From an uncultured Coriobacteriales bacterium (GTDB lineage Bacteria; Actinomycetota; Coriobacteriia; Coriobacteriales; Atopobiaceae), in NCBI GenBank assembly GCA_947305035.1, contig CAMZCV010000004.1:1-16585 (forward strand): DNA of 16,585 nucleotides, read 5' to 3'. Below are positions 1 through 7,574 of the stretch, piece by piece. Position 1 is the first letter of the stretch. Each line of letters begins with the position of its first letter. The notes under the pieces were generated by a model that made no database searches, was not told the origin of the DNA, and was given only the letters and a program-made list of their open reading frames with translations. Position numbers and translations under genes: made by a program.

Positions 1-278
1 TTGCGGTCGGCCCACATGCCCTGAGCGGCCTTCTCGAAGACCTCGCGCACCAGGTCGGCATTGCCCATCTTGGCGATGGCATTGCGACGAGAGGCGAGAT
101 CGCCCTTCTTGGCCCAGGTGATGATGCGGTCGACATCGGGACGGATAGCCTTGGCACGCTGGTCGAGGGTCTTGATGCGATCGTTCTCGAACAGGGCGCA
201 CACCAGGCTCTTCTTGATTGCCTTGGTATGGCTGGCATCGGTGCCGAGCTTCATACCATGTTTCTTGTTGTGCCTCAT
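1..278 (-). CDS. rplQ: 50S ribosomal protein L17 (3' end outside window)
   Basis: L17 is a large-subunit ribosomal protein that contacts 23S rRNA near the exit tunnel. The visible 92 codons begin MRHNKKHGMKLG, the family's signature opening, and continue with the ALFENDRIKT segment typical of L17. The ATG is at 276-278, and an AGGAG lies about 10 nt upstream of it. The gene is last in the alpha operon, 21 nt downstream of rpoA, which is its usual place. The C-terminus runs off the left edge, so length and possible extensions (common in actinobacterial L17) cannot be judged. Identity is secure. Confidence 0.96.
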   Translation of the reverse strand, partial: MRHNKKHGMKLGTDASHTKAIKKSLVCALFENDRIKTLDQRAKAIRPDVDRIITWAKKGDLASRRNAIAKMGNADLVREVFEKAAQGMWADR

Positions 279-299
279 GATCTAGCTTCTCCTAAACGT

Positions 300-1241
300 T
301 TAAGCCTTAAGGGACAGACCCATGGCCTCGAGCTTATCCTTGACTTCCTCGATGGACTTGACGCCGAAGTTGCGGATGTTCAAGAGGTCGTTCTCGGAGA
401 ACTCGACCAGCTGACGCACAGCGTGGATGCCGGCGCGCTTGAGGCAGTTGTAGGAACGGACCGAAAGGTCGAGATCCTCGATCTGCTTGTCAAGCTCGAC
501 GTTATCCTCCTCGGTGCCCTGGGCGAAAATCGAGGGCTCCTCGTCGTGCTCCTCGGCATCGGCGAGGTTCATGAATGCAGTCATGTGCTGACTGATGATG
601 TTGGCGGCCTCCACCACGGCATCGCGCGGAGAGACGGAGCCATTGGTCTCAACCTCGAGCACGAGGCGATCGTAGTCGGTGTGACGGCCGATACGGCACG
701 CCTCGACGAACTTGGCGCAGCGGCGCACGGGCGAGTAGAGCGAGTCGACGTGCACGATCCCGATGGGATCGCCGTCGCGCTCGTTGTCCTCGCCGGAGAC
801 ATAGCCGCGGCCGCATCCGATGCGCATACGCATGGTGAGATGAGCGTCCTTGCCCAGCGAGCAGATGAAGTGCTCGGGGTTGACGAGCTCGAACTCGGCG
901 GGGATATCGAAATCGCCGCCGGTAACGGTTGCGGGGCCATCGATGTTGATCGAAGCCTCGGCCTCATCGCCGGTGCCCATGGAGCGGAACACAAGACCCT
1001 TCACGTTGAGCACGATGTCGGTGACGTCCTCGTGGACGCCCTCGATGGTGGTGAACTCATGCTGCACGCCATCGATTGCGATGGACTGCACGGCTGCGCC
1101 CTCGAGCGAGGAAAGCAGCACGCGGCGAAGGCTGTTGCCCAACGTCTCGCCATAGCCATGCTCGAGCGGCTCGACGCTGATGCGCGCGAGGTTCTCGTGA
1201 ATCTCCTCTACCGACACCTGCGGTCGGACGAATTCGGACAT
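300..1241 (-). CDS. rpoA: DNA-directed RNA polymerase subunit alpha
   Basis: The alpha subunit nucleates RNA polymerase assembly and reads UP elements and activators. The 313-residue protein has the N-terminal dimerisation domain (about 1-230), with the EPLEHGYGETLGNSLRR motif at 24-40. An acidic linker follows, then the C-terminal domain from about 250 with RSYNCLKRAG from 262. R262 and N265 match the E. coli DNA-contacting R265 and N268. Start choice: an in-frame TTG lies 12 nt upstream, but that stretch contains the GGAGGT ribosome-binding site of the ATG at 1239-1241, so the ATG start is preferred. It lies between rpsD (21-nt gap) and rplQ in the alpha operon. All expected parts are present. 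Confidence 0.98.
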   Translation of the reverse strand: MSEFVRPQVSVEEIHENLARISVEPLEHGYGETLGNSLRRVLLSSLEGAAVQSIAIDGVQHEFTTIEGVHEDVTDIVLNVKGLVFRSMGTGDEAEASINIDGPATVTGGDFDIPAEFELVNPEHFICSLGKDAHLTMRMRIGCGRGYVSGEDNERDGDPIGIVHVDSLYSPVRRCAKFVEACRIGRHTDYDRLVLEVETNGSVSPRDAVVEAANIISQHMTAFMNLADAEEHDEEPSIFAQGTEEDNVELDKQIEDLDLSVRSYNCLKRAGIHAVRQLVEFSENDLLNIRNFGVKSIEEVKDKLEAMGLSLKA

Positions 1242-1245
1242 TGCT

Positions 1246-1251
1246 ACCTCC
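1246..1251 (-). promoter_or_regulatory. Ribosome-binding site of rpoA (decides the start)
   Basis: GGAGGT on the minus strand lies 4 nt before the ATG at 1241. It overlaps the alternative upstream TTG, so starting at that TTG would place the Shine-Dalgarno sequence inside the gene. Confidence 0.8.
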
Positions 1252-1262
1252 AATACAGGCGA

Positions 1263-1868
1263 TTACTTGGAGTAGAGCTCGACGATGAGCTGGGGATCGA
1301 TGGTGCCATCGGTGACCAGGTCGACCTGATCGCGGGACGGCGTGGTGAGCACGGTGCCGGCGAGCTTCTCGATGTCAACCTCGAGCCAAGCGGGAACAGC
1401 CATGTGCTCGGTGTAGATGAGGGCCTCCTTGATGGGGAGAAGATCGCGGTACTTGGGAGCGACCTCGATCTTGTCGCCGGCCTTCAGGCGGTACGACGGG
1501 ATGTCGACGCGCTTGCCGTTGACGTTGATGTGGCCGTGGCGCACGGTCTGGCGGGCTTCCTTGCGGGTGCGGGCGAAGCCCAGACGGAACACGACGTTGT
1601 CGAGACGGGTCTCGAGGATCGTCATGAGGTTGTCACCGGTGATGCCCTCGTGCTTGAGCGCGAGCTCGTAGTAGCCGCGGAACTGCTTCTCGAGAACGCC
1701 ATAGATGAACTTGGCCTTCTGCTTCTCCTTGAGCTGCGCACCGTACTCGCTCTCCTGGCGGCGGCGCATCTTGGGCTTGCGGTGGGACTCTTTGTTGATT
1801 CCCATGACAACGGGATCGATGCCGAGGGAGCGGCACCTCTTAAGGACAGGCGTCCTATCAATTGCCAT
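1263..1868 (-). CDS. rpsD: 30S ribosomal protein S4
   Basis: S4 is a primary 16S rRNA binder that starts small-subunit assembly, and in many bacteria it represses its own operon. The protein has 201 residues, close to the usual 200-206. The conserved block EYGAQLKEKQKAKFIYGVLEKQF spans 41-63, the S4 RNA-binding domain runs from about 88 to 150 (RLDNVVFRLGF, then NVNGKRVDIPSY), and it ends in LIVELYSK like E. coli S4. The N-terminal region has a single Cys (C12), so this is the zinc-free form. AGGAAGG precedes the ATG. It follows rpsK after an 18-nt gap. Confidence 0.98.
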   Translation of the reverse strand: MAIDRTPVLKRCRSLGIDPVVMGINKESHRKPKMRRRQESEYGAQLKEKQKAKFIYGVLEKQFRGYYELALKHEGITGDNLMTILETRLDNVVFRLGFARTRKEARQTVRHGHINVNGKRVDIPSYRLKAGDKIEVAPKYRDLLPIKEALIYTEHMAVPAWLEVDIEKLAGTVLTTPSRDQVDLVTDGTIDPQLIVELYSK

Positions 1869-1886
1869 TGCTCGTATCCTTCCTAG

Positions 1887-2288
1887 CTACACACGACGGC
1901 GCTTCTTGGGGCGGCAACCGTTGTGCGGAATGGGGGTCTTGTCCAGAATGCCCGAAACCTCGAGGCCAGCGGCCTGAAGGGAACGGACTGCGGTCTCGCG
2001 GCCGGAACCAGGGCCCTTAACGAAGACCTGGACCTTCTTGAGGCCGTGCTCCATGGCTGCCTTCGCAGCCGCCTCGGCGGCAAGCTGGGCCGCGAACGGG
2101 GTGGACTTGCGGGAGCCCTTGAAGCCAACGGTACCGCCGGACTGCCAGGAGATGACATTACCCTGCGGATCGGTGATCGAGACGATCGTGTTGTTGAACG
2201 TGCTCTTGATGTGAGCCTGGCCCACAGCGATGTTCTTGCGATCGGCGCGGCGGACGCGCACGGTCTTAACGTTTCTCTTCTGTGCCAT
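1887..2288 (-). CDS. rpsK: 30S ribosomal protein S11
   Basis: S11 lies on the platform of the 30S subunit, where mRNA and 16S rRNA helices meet. The 133-residue protein has the expected basic N-terminus, the [18 protein letters not shown] segment, [18 protein letters not shown] and the diagnostic tail [16 protein letters not shown]. The Asn-Gly in the tail corresponds to the site that is an isoaspartate in E. coli S11; whether that happens here is unknown. It starts at ATG 2286-2288 with GGAG upstream and follows rpsM by 10 nt, so the two are probably translationally coupled. Confidence 0.98.
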   Translation of the reverse strand: MAQKRNVKTVRVRRADRKNIAVGQAHIKSTFNNTIVSITDPQGNVISWQSGGTVGFKGSRKSTPFAAQLAAEAAAKAAMEHGLKKVQVFVKGPGSGRETAVRSLQAAGLEVSGILDKTPIPHNGCRPKKRRRV

Positions 2289-2298
2289 GTCCTACTCC

Positions 2299-2670
2299 CT
2301 AGCCCTTCTTGCGAGCACCGATCTGACGCTTCTTGCCCTTGCGGGTGCGAGCGTTGGTGTGGGTGCGCTGACCGTGGACAGGGAGGCCCTTGCGGTGACG
2401 GAGGCCGCGGTAGCAGCCGATCTCCATCAGGCGGGCGGTGTTCTGACGAACCTCACGACGGAGGTCGCCCTCGGTGGTGAAGTTAGCATCAATGTAGTCG
2501 CGAAGCTTGGAGACCTCGTCCTCAGAGAGGTCCTTGACGCGAGTGCTGGGGTCGACGCCGGTCTCAGCGCAGATCTTGGTGGCGCTGGTCTGGCCGATGC
2601 CGTAAATGTAAGTGAGTCCGATCTCGACGCGCTTGTCACGCGGAAGATCGACGCCGTTAATACGGGCCAA
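2299..2670 (-). CDS. rpsM: 30S ribosomal protein S13
   Basis: S13 forms intersubunit bridges in the head of the 30S subunit and contacts P-site tRNA through its tail. The 123-residue protein opens [25 protein letters not shown], has the [19 protein letters not shown] block and ends in a very basic tail of Lys, Arg and Gly. The start codon is TTG (2668-2670), preceded by GAGGAG at a good 7-nt distance. No ATG fits the family N-terminus, so the TTG start is firm. It follows rpmJ by 15 nt. Confidence 0.97.
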   Translation of the reverse strand: MARINGVDLPRDKRVEIGLTYIYGIGQTSATKICAETGVDPSTRVKDLSEDEVSKLRDYIDANFTTEGDLRREVRQNTARLMEIGCYRGLRHRKGLPVHGQRTHTNARTRKGKKRQIGARKKG

Positions 2671-2685
2671 CTTGGAGCTCCTCTC

Positions 2686-2799
2686 TTAGCCCTGGCGCTG
2701 CTTGTGGCGCGGGTTCTCGCAGATGACGTAGACCTTGCCGTGGCGACGAATGACCTTGCATTTGTCGCACATCTTCTTAACAGAAGGACGTACCTTCAT
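2686..2799 (-). CDS. rpmJ: 50S ribosomal protein L36
   Basis: L36 is the smallest large-subunit protein, and here it has 37 residues. The sequence [19 protein letters not shown] is diagnostic, and the zinc-ribbon ligands C11, C14, C27 and H32 are all present, so this is the zinc-binding form. Paralogues that replace it under zinc limitation lack these ligands. GGAGGG precedes the ATG at 2797-2799. It lies between infA and rpsM, as in most Gram-positive alpha operons. Confidence 0.97.
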   Translation of the reverse strand: MKVRPSVKKMCDKCKVIRRHGKVYVICENPRHKQRQG

Positions 2800-2845
2800 G
2801 ACTGTATCCCTCCAGAAATCGAGGATTCATTCGGTCGTTCTTGTG

Positions 2846-2869
2846 GCAGGTCAGGTGGAGCTGACCCGC
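2846..2869 (-). promoter_or_regulatory. Hairpin in the infA-rpmJ gap
   Basis: Two 9-nt arms (2846-2854 and 2861-2869) pair with a single G-U and enclose a 6-nt loop. It is the only strong structure in the 124-nt gap between infA and rpmJ. No U-tract follows it on the minus strand, so it is not a standard terminator. It could be an attenuator, an RNA processing site or a ribosomal-protein (such as S4) binding site in the alpha-operon message. The role is inferred only from position. Confidence 0.45.
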
Positions 2870-2871
2870 GC

Positions 2872-2899
2872 TATATACTCGCCCAGCCGCAGGCGTGAA
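2872..2899 (-). promoter_or_regulatory. Possible weak promoter before rpmJ
   Basis: On the minus strand TTCACG (2894-2899) and TATATA (2872-2877) are separated by 16 nt. Both boxes match consensus imperfectly. The predicted start of transcription falls inside the neighbouring hairpin, which weakens the case. It may give a secondary promoter for rpmJ-rpsM-rpsK-rpsD-rpoA-rplQ. Confidence 0.25.
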
Positions 2900-2923
2900 T
2901 TGCCGTGCCTAAAGGAGCGCAGC

Positions 2924-3142
2924 CTACTTGTAGCGGTAGGTGATGCGGCCCCTCGTGAGGTCGTACGGGGAGATCTCCACGACGACCCTGTCACCCGGGA
3001 GGATGCGGATGTAGTTCATCCGGATCTTGCCCGAGATGGTGCAGAGGATGGTCTTTCCGTTCTCGAGCTCAACGTTGAACATGGCGTTGGGCAGGGGCTC
3101 GACGACCTTGCCCTCAAGCTCGATTGCGTCCTGCTTGCTCAA
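2924..3142 (-). CDS. infA: Translation initiation factor IF-1
   Basis: IF-1 binds the 30S A site during initiation and assists IF-2 and IF-3. With the TTG start at 3140-3142 the protein is 72 residues, exactly the length of E. coli IF-1. It reads (M)[21 protein letters not shown], then [17 protein letters not shown], and ends [15 protein letters not shown]: a single OB-fold with no extra domain. GAGAGGG lies 7 nt before this TTG. A longer reading from 3181 would add 13 non-homologous residues and overlap the promoter. It appears to head a transcription unit with rpmJ, rpsM, rpsK, rpsD, rpoA and rplQ. Confidence 0.97.
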   Translation of the reverse strand: MSKQDAIELEGKVVEPLPNAMFNVELENGKTILCTISGKIRMNYIRILPGDRVVVEISPYDLTRGRITYRYK

Positions 3143-3149
3143 AGTGCAA

Positions 3150-3156
3150 CCCTCTC
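3150..3156 (-). promoter_or_regulatory. Ribosome-binding site of infA
   Basis: GAGAGGG on the minus strand is 7 nt from the TTG start. It supports the 72-residue form of IF-1 with a non-AUG start. Confidence 0.7.
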
Positions 3157-3180
3157 TTACAAACGATAGTGCGACAAACA

Positions 3181-3208
3181 ATCATATCAAAAGAAAACTG
3201 ATTGTCCA
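3181..3208 (-). promoter_or_regulatory. Promoter of infA / alpha operon
   Basis: On the minus strand TGGACA (3203-3208, five of six matches to the -35 consensus) is followed after 16 nt by TATGAT (3181-3186, five of six). The -10 box is preceded by TGA, giving an extended -10 element. Transcription would start near 3174, leaving a leader of about 32 nt. The AT-rich spacer stands out from the GC-rich surroundings. This is the best promoter by eye in the window. Confidence 0.7.
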
Positions 3209-3238
3209 AGCTGCGATTATGGAACAATCGTGCAGCTT
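3208..3238 (-). terminator. Hairpin after map, possible partial terminator
   Basis: The minus strand right after the map stop codon folds: AAGCTG pairs with CAGCTT and CGATT with AATCG, with a 2-nt bulge and a 7-nt loop. The T-rich run comes only about 12 nt later, which is atypical for a Rho-independent terminator. It may attenuate read-through from the spc operon or act as an operator, since it touches the infA -35 box. Confidence 0.45.
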
Positions 3239-4022
3239 AATAGCCTCCCTGCATGGGGCACCAAGGGCCTTCGGAATCCTCGGTGAGGATGACGGGGCCA
3301 TCCTTGGTGATGGCGATGGTGTTCTCGTAGTGCGCCGCGAAGCCTCCGTCATCGGTGACGACGGTCCAGCGATTGGGCAGGGTGTAGGTGCCCCACGAGC
3401 CCATGGTAATCATAGGCTCGATGGCGATTACCATTCCTACCTGCAGTTTTACGCCCCTGCCACGATGTCCGTAGTTGGGAACGCTGGGCTCTTCGTGCAT
3501 GACGCGGCCAACGCCGTGTCCAACGTAGTCGCGAACCACACCGTAGCCGTTGCCCTCGGCAAGCTCCTGGACGGCAGCACCGATATCACCGACGTGATTG
3601 CCGGGAACGGCCTGCTCGATGCCGGCGATAAGGCAGTCGCGCGTGCACTCGCACAGTGCCTTGGCCTCATCGGAGACGGAACCTACATAAAAAGTCCATG
3701 CATTGTCGCCCACCCATCCCTCTTTGGTGGCTCCGGTGTCGATGGAGATGATGTCGCCCTCCTGCAGGATGACCGCGGGGGACGGGATGCCGTGCACGAC
3801 CTCCTCGTTGCGGGAGGAGCAGATGCTGCCGGGGAATCCGCCATAGCCCTTGAAGGTGGGGACACCGCGATGGAGGCGGATGAAGCTCTCCACGGCGGCA
3901 TCGATCTCGGCGGTTGAGACGCCCGGGCGCACGAGTGCGCCCGCACGGCGCAGGGCCGCTTTTGAAAGCGACCCTGCGATCTTCATCTCTTCGATATTCT
4001 GGGTGGTCTTAATCTTGATCAT
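3237..4022 (-). CDS. map: Type I methionine aminopeptidase
   Basis: This enzyme removes the initiator methionine from nascent proteins in the cytoplasm, using a dinuclear metal centre. The 261-residue protein is the short type I form with no N-terminal zinc finger. All five metal ligands are visible: D95 (SIDTG), D106 (GDNAW), H169 (GHGVGR), E202 (AIEPM) and E233 (YENT). The catalytic His H77 (VVHGIP) is also present. The start ATG overlaps the adk stop codon in an ATGA junction (4019-4022), which suggests translational coupling. adk-map-infA is the usual Gram-positive order. A hairpin follows its stop codon. Confidence 0.97.
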   Translation of the reverse strand: MIKIKTTQNIEEMKIAGSLSKAALRRAGALVRPGVSTAEIDAAVESFIRLHRGVPTFKGYGGFPGSICSSRNEEVVHGIPSPAVILQEGDIISIDTGATKEGWVGDNAWTFYVGSVSDEAKALCECTRDCLIAGIEQAVPGNHVGDIGAAVQELAEGNGYGVVRDYVGHGVGRVMHEEPSVPNYGHRGRGVKLQVGMVIAIEPMITMGSWGTYTLPNRWTVVTDDGGFAAHYENTIAITKDGPVILTEDSEGPWCPMQGGY

Positions 4023-4645
4023 AGACCGAGCGCTTCTTTCACAAGAACGTACACATCATCGGGATCGCCCTGGCCATCGACCTCGAGGAGCTTATCCTGG
4101 CCCTTGAAGTACTCGATGAGCGGAGCGGTCTTGGTGGCGTAGGTATCGAGACGATTCTGGATGGTGGCGGGCTTGTCGTCATCGCGCTGGTACATCTCGC
4201 CACCGCAGCGCGGGCACACCGTCATGGTGTCGTTGCCGGTGAAACCGCAGGCCTTGCAGGCGCGACGGCGGGACAGGCGGTCGACGATGACGGCGGGGTC
4301 GACGGCCACGAGCAGGGCGGCATCGAGGTTCTTGCCCATCTCGGCGAGCACCGAGTCGAGGGTGACGGCCTGCGCCGTGTTGCGGGGATAACCGTCGAGG
4401 ATGAAGCCGTTCTTGACGTCGTCGGAAGCAAGACGCTCCTTGATGAGTGCGAGCACCAGATTGTCGGGAACGAGCGCGCCGGCATCCATGTAGCTCTTGG
4501 CCTCGAGGCCGAGAGGAGTGCCGGCGGCGATGGCGCCGCGCAGCAGGTCGCCGGTGGAGATGTGTGCCATACCGAACTCTGCGGTGAGCCTCTGGGCCTG
4601 GGTGCCCTTGCCTGCACCAGGTGCGCCGAGCAGAACGATGTTCAT
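4019..4645 (-). CDS. adk: Adenylate kinase
   Basis: It interconverts ATP, ADP and AMP and so balances cytosolic adenine nucleotides. The 208-residue protein has the P-loop GAPGAGKGT at 7-15, STGDLLR at 30-36 and the DGYPRN motif at 84-89. The long LID domain carries four cysteines (C130, C133, C144, C147) placed as in zinc-binding Gram-positive adenylate kinases. GGGGAGAG precedes the ATG. It follows secY by 28 nt and overlaps map by 4 nt. Confidence 0.97.
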   Translation of the reverse strand: MNIVLLGAPGAGKGTQAQRLTAEFGMAHISTGDLLRGAIAAGTPLGLEAKSYMDAGALVPDNLVLALIKERLASDDVKNGFILDGYPRNTAQAVTLDSVLAEMGKNLDAALLVAVDPAVIVDRLSRRRACKACGFTGNDTMTVCPRCGGEMYQRDDDKPATIQNRLDTYATKTAPLIEYFKGQDKLLEVDGQGDPDDVYVLVKEALGL

Positions 4646-4673
4646 GTCTAACTCTCCCCTCTCGAAACAGCCG

Positions 4674-5951
4674 TTACTTGAAGAAACCGTCGTAGTTGTT
4701 CATCTTGAGCTGGCTCTCGATGGACGAAAGCGTGTCCATGGCAACGCCGACCATGATGAGGATGGACGTGCCGCCGAAAGCCTGGATGAGCTGGTTGCCG
4801 GTGAAGAAGAAGATAATCGACGGGATCACGGAGAGAGCGGCCATGAAGAGGGCGCCCGGAAGCGTGATGTGGTCGATCGTGCTCTTGATGTAGTCGACCG
4901 TGGCCTTGCCCGGACGGATGCCGGGGATGAAGCCACCCTGGGTGCGGAGCTGGGTGGCCGGCTCCTCGGGATTGAACACCCTGGAGGTGTAGAAGTACGC
5001 GAAGAAGACGATCAGGACCACCGAGAGGATCCAGTTGATCCATCCGCTGGAAAGCGCGCTGGCGAAGCTCTGGACCCAGCCGACACCGGGGAAGAACACC
5101 GAGAGCTGCGCGGGGAAGTACAGCACCGCGCTGGCGAAGATGATGGGGATGACGCCGGCGGTGTTGACCTTGATGGGCAGGTAGGTGGACTGTCCACCCA
5201 TCATCTGACGGCCCACGACGCGCTTGGCGTACTGCACCGGGATGCGGCGCTGGCCGCGCTCGATGAAGACGATGACCGGGATGATAGCGATGATCACGAT
5301 GAACGTGATGATGGTCAGCACGATGTTGCCGGTTCCCGTTACGGACGAGATGAGCGCGGAGGGCAGGCCGCTCATGATGTTGCAGAAGATGATGAGCGAC
5401 ATGCCGTTGCCAACGCCGTGCTGCGTCATGACCTCGCCGAGCCACATGATCAGGATGCAGCCGACGACCATGGTGAACACGACGATGAAGGCATGGATGC
5501 CCTCGGGCACGCCCGTGTTGGCAAACGTGACGCCATAGCTCTTGAACAGGAAGAAATAGCCGATGGCGTTGACCGTTGCGAGAAGGATGGTGATATAGCG
5601 GTTGTACTGGGTGATCTTACGACGACCAGCCTCCCCCTCCTTGGCGAGCTCGCCAAGGGAGGGGATGACCGCCTGCATCATCTGCATGATGATCTCAGCC
5701 GTGATGTAGGGCATGATGCCAAGGCTGAAGACCGACATACGCGAGAGTGCGCCGCCGGAGAAGAGGTTGAGCACCGCAAGGGGGCCGTTGCTGGCAAGGC
5801 CCGTCTGATAGGCGGCAAGCATTGCCTGGAACGGGGCACCCGGAACAGGCAGGTATGCGCCAAAGCGGTACAGCAGCAGGATGCTTGCCGTCAGCAGGAT
5901 CTTCTTGCGCAGTTCCGGAATGCGGAATGCGTTTTCGAGTCCCTTTAGCAC
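4674..5951 (-). CDS. secY: Preprotein translocase subunit SecY
   Basis: SecY is the channel of the Sec translocon in the cytoplasmic membrane, and it would export the adhesin encoded further along. The 425-residue protein has the ten hydrophobic segments expected. Recognisable blocks are LGEVMTQHGVGNGMSL (171-186), the cytosolic loop ERGQRRIPVQYAKR (231-244), and FIPGIRPGKAT (341-351) before the SecA-contacting C-terminal half. The start is a GTG at 5949-5951; a stop codon lies three codons upstream in frame, so no upstream extension is possible. It overlaps the 3' end of rplO by 7 nt, implying coupled translation. Confidence 0.97.
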   Translation of the reverse strand: MLKGLENAFRIPELRKKILLTASILLLYRFGAYLPVPGAPFQAMLAAYQTGLASNGPLAVLNLFSGGALSRMSVFSLGIMPYITAEIIMQMMQAVIPSLGELAKEGEAGRRKITQYNRYITILLATVNAIGYFFLFKSYGVTFANTGVPEGIHAFIVVFTMVVGCILIMWLGEVMTQHGVGNGMSLIIFCNIMSGLPSALISSVTGTGNIVLTIITFIVIIAIIPVIVFIERGQRRIPVQYAKRVVGRQMMGGQSTYLPIKVNTAGVIPIIFASAVLYFPAQLSVFFPGVGWVQSFASALSSGWINWILSVVLIVFFAYFYTSRVFNPEEPATQLRTQGGFIPGIRPGKATVDYIKSTIDHITLPGALFMAALSVIPSIIFFFTGNQLIQAFGGTSILIMVGVAMDTLSSIESQLKMNNYDGFFK

Positions 5952-6394
5952 GCTGCTTCAACCTTTCCACCAGCTGCCTCGATCTTGGCGATTGCGGAGG
6001 CAGAGACCTTGTCCACACGCACGGTGAGGCTCTTGGTGAGCTCGCCGTCGCCCAGGACCTTGACGGGGATGAACTCGGCCTTGATGACGCCCTTCTCCAC
6101 GAGGGAGGCGCCGTCGACGACGTCGCCGTCGGCGAAGATGGCATCGAGGCGGGACACGTTCACGGGAGCATACTCCACGCGGCTGTGGTTGGTGAAGCCG
6201 GGGAGCTTGGGCAGGCGCATGGCGAGCGGCTGCTGGCCGCCCTCGAAGCCCTTGCCCTTGCCGCCACCGGAGCGGGACAGCTGGCCCTTGTAACCGCGGC
6301 CAGCCGTGGTGCCGGTACCGGAAGAATTGCCGCGCCCGAGGCGCTTGCGATTCTTAGTGGAGCCCTCAGAGGGGCGAAGATCGTTGAGCTGCAT
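5945..6394 (-). CDS. rplO: 50S ribosomal protein L15
   Basis: L15 is a late-assembling large-subunit protein that reaches deep into 23S rRNA. The 149-residue protein opens MQLNDLRPSEGS and has the Gly/Arg-rich extension RGNSSGTGTTAGRGYKGQ (21-38). The family motif QPLAMRLPKLPGF follows from 55. An in-frame upstream start at 6427 would add 11 residues that are not part of the family. AGAGGT lies just before the ATG at 6392-6394, so the shorter form is preferred. It sits between rpmD and secY, as is standard. Confidence 0.97.
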   Translation of the reverse strand: MQLNDLRPSEGSTKNRKRLGRGNSSGTGTTAGRGYKGQLSRSGGGKGKGFEGGQQPLAMRLPKLPGFTNHSRVEYAPVNVSRLDAIFADGDVVDGASLVEKGVIKAEFIPVKVLGDGELTKSLTVRVDKVSASAIAKIEAAGGKVEAAC

Positions 6395-6404
6395 ATTGGT
6401 ACCT

Positions 6405-6590
6405 CTACATCTCTTCAACTTCGACAAGGTGCTTGATCTTGAAGATCATGCCGCGAATGCTGTCGTTGTCGGGCTGCTCGACGGTGTCGCCAATCTTGCG
6501 GAGACCGAGCGCCTTGGCGGTAGCGGTCTGGTCCTTCTTGACGGACGCGACGGCGCTGCGCACGAGCGTGATCTTGAGTGTCTTGGCCAT
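6405..6590 (-). CDS. rpmD: 50S ribosomal protein L30
   Basis: L30 is a small large-subunit protein of 61 residues, the usual bacterial length. [33 protein letters not shown] is typical, including the conserved GLRKIGDTV segment (29-37). The ATG is only 3 nt beyond the rpsE stop codon, with GGAG at the end of rpsE serving as ribosome-binding site. It ends 10 nt before rplO. Confidence 0.97.
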   Translation of the reverse strand: MAKTLKITLVRSAVASVKKDQTATAKALGLRKIGDTVEQPDNDSIRGMIFKIKHLVEVEEM

Positions 6591-6593
6591 CTC

Positions 6594-7130
6594 TTAGTTC
6601 TCCTTCCCGATGAACATCTCCGAGACGGTGAGACCGCGGCGGTTTGCCGCCTCCTCGGGGCTGGAGAGCTCCTTGAGACCCTCAGCGGCCGCCTTGATGA
6701 TGTTGAGGGCGTTGTTGGTGCCGAGGGACTTGGAGAGGACGTTGGTGATACCGGCCAGCTCGAAGAGCGGACGGACGGGGCCGCCGGCGATGACGCCGGT
6801 ACCGGCTACTGCAGGCTTGATGAGGACGCGACCGGCGCCGAAGTGGCCCTCCACGGTGTGGGGGATGGTGCCATTCTCGGTGACGGGCACGTGGAACATG
6901 TTCTTCTTGGCGTCGTCGACACCCTTCTGGATGGCCAGGGGCACCTCGGTGGACTTGCCCATGCCGAGGCCGACGGTGCCCTTGCCGTCACCGACGGCGA
7001 CGAGGGCGACGAGGCTCATGCGGCGGCCGCCCTTGACGACCTTGGAAACGCGGTGGATGTAGACGACGCGCTCCTGGAGGTCGCTCTCCCTCTCCTGCTG
7101 ACGCTGCTGCTGCTTACGTTCACGAGGCAT
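6594..7130 (-). CDS. rpsE: 30S ribosomal protein S5
   Basis: S5 lines the mRNA entry channel and affects decoding accuracy. The 178-residue protein has the S5 double-stranded-RNA-binding domain from about 20 to 85, including [23 protein letters not shown]. The C-terminal domain carries [18 protein letters not shown] and [15 protein letters not shown]. The VKGG loop (32-35) is where spectinomycin resistance changes map in other bacteria; here it has the ordinary sequence. A Gln/Arg-rich N-terminal tail (1-15) is slightly longer than in E. coli. AAGGAGGGG precedes the ATG. Confidence 0.97.
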   Translation of the reverse strand: MPRERKQQQRQQERESDLQERVVYIHRVSKVVKGGRRMSLVALVAVGDGKGTVGLGMGKSTEVPLAIQKGVDDAKKNMFHVPVTENGTIPHTVEGHFGAGRVLIKPAVAGTGVIAGGPVRPLFELAGITNVLSKSLGTNNALNIIKAAAEGLKELSSPEEAANRRGLTVSEMFIGKEN

Positions 7131-7142
7131 GCTAACCCCTCC

Positions 7143-7511
7143 TTAGAAGTTCAGGCCCGCGTTGCGGGCGCCGTCTGCCAGTGCCTTCACACGACCGTGA
7201 TAGATGCGGCCGCCGCGGTCGAACGTGACCGCGGAGACGCCCTTCTCGATCGCGCGCTTTGCGACGAGCTCGCCGACGAGAGCTGCGGCGTCCTTGTTGG
7301 AGCCCAGCTTGCCGGTGGCCTTGAATTCAGGATCGAGCGTGGATGCCGAGCAGATGGTCTTGCTGTCGGCGTCGTCGATAACCTGAGCGTAGATGTGTGC
7401 ATTGGTGCGGTGCACCGAGAGGCGCGGACGCTCGGCCGTGCCGAAGATCTTGGCGCGGACGCGGCGCTGACGGCGCTTGAGTCCTGCCTTCTTCTTCTGC
7501 AACTTGTCCAT
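7143..7511 (-). CDS. rplR: 50S ribosomal protein L18
   Basis: L18 binds 5S rRNA together with L5 and anchors the central protuberance. The 122-residue protein has a strongly basic N-terminus ([20 protein letters not shown]), then [21 protein letters not shown]. It ends in [26 protein letters not shown], the diagnostic tail. The ATG at 7509-7511 is preceded by AAGGAG. A 63-nt gap with a hairpin separates it from rplF, and rpsE follows after 12 nt. Confidence 0.97.
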   Translation of the reverse strand: MDKLQKKKAGLKRRQRRVRAKIFGTAERPRLSVHRTNAHIYAQVIDDADSKTICSASTLDPEFKATGKLGSNKDAAALVGELVAKRAIEKGVSAVTFDRGGRIYHGRVKALADGARNAGLNF

Positions 7512-7532
7512 GTAAATCTCCTTTTTCCGTTG

Positions 7533-7554
7533 CCACCACCTGACGGGGTGATGG
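7533..7554 (-). promoter_or_regulatory. Hairpin between rplF and rplR
   Basis: Two 8-nt arms (7533-7540 and 7547-7554) pair with one G-U and enclose a 6-nt loop, just upstream of the rplR ribosome-binding site. No U-tract follows at once. It may be a processing or translational control element in the spc message; the function is a guess. Confidence 0.4.
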
Positions 7555-7574
7555 TCTTTATGAGCTGGTAGGCG

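Noticed and set aside
228..1886. 552-codon open frame on the plus strand across rpoA and rpsD
   Set aside because: It is antisense to two certain genes. GC-rich third positions of real genes create such long shadow frames, and the product has no recognisable motif.
4497..5948. 483-codon plus-strand open frame across secY
   Set aside because: Shadow of secY and adk, very rich in Asp, Glu and His from antisense codon bias; no family resemblance.
6306..7571. 421-codon plus-strand open frame
   Set aside because: Antisense to rplO, rpmD, rpsE and rplR, all of which are certain.
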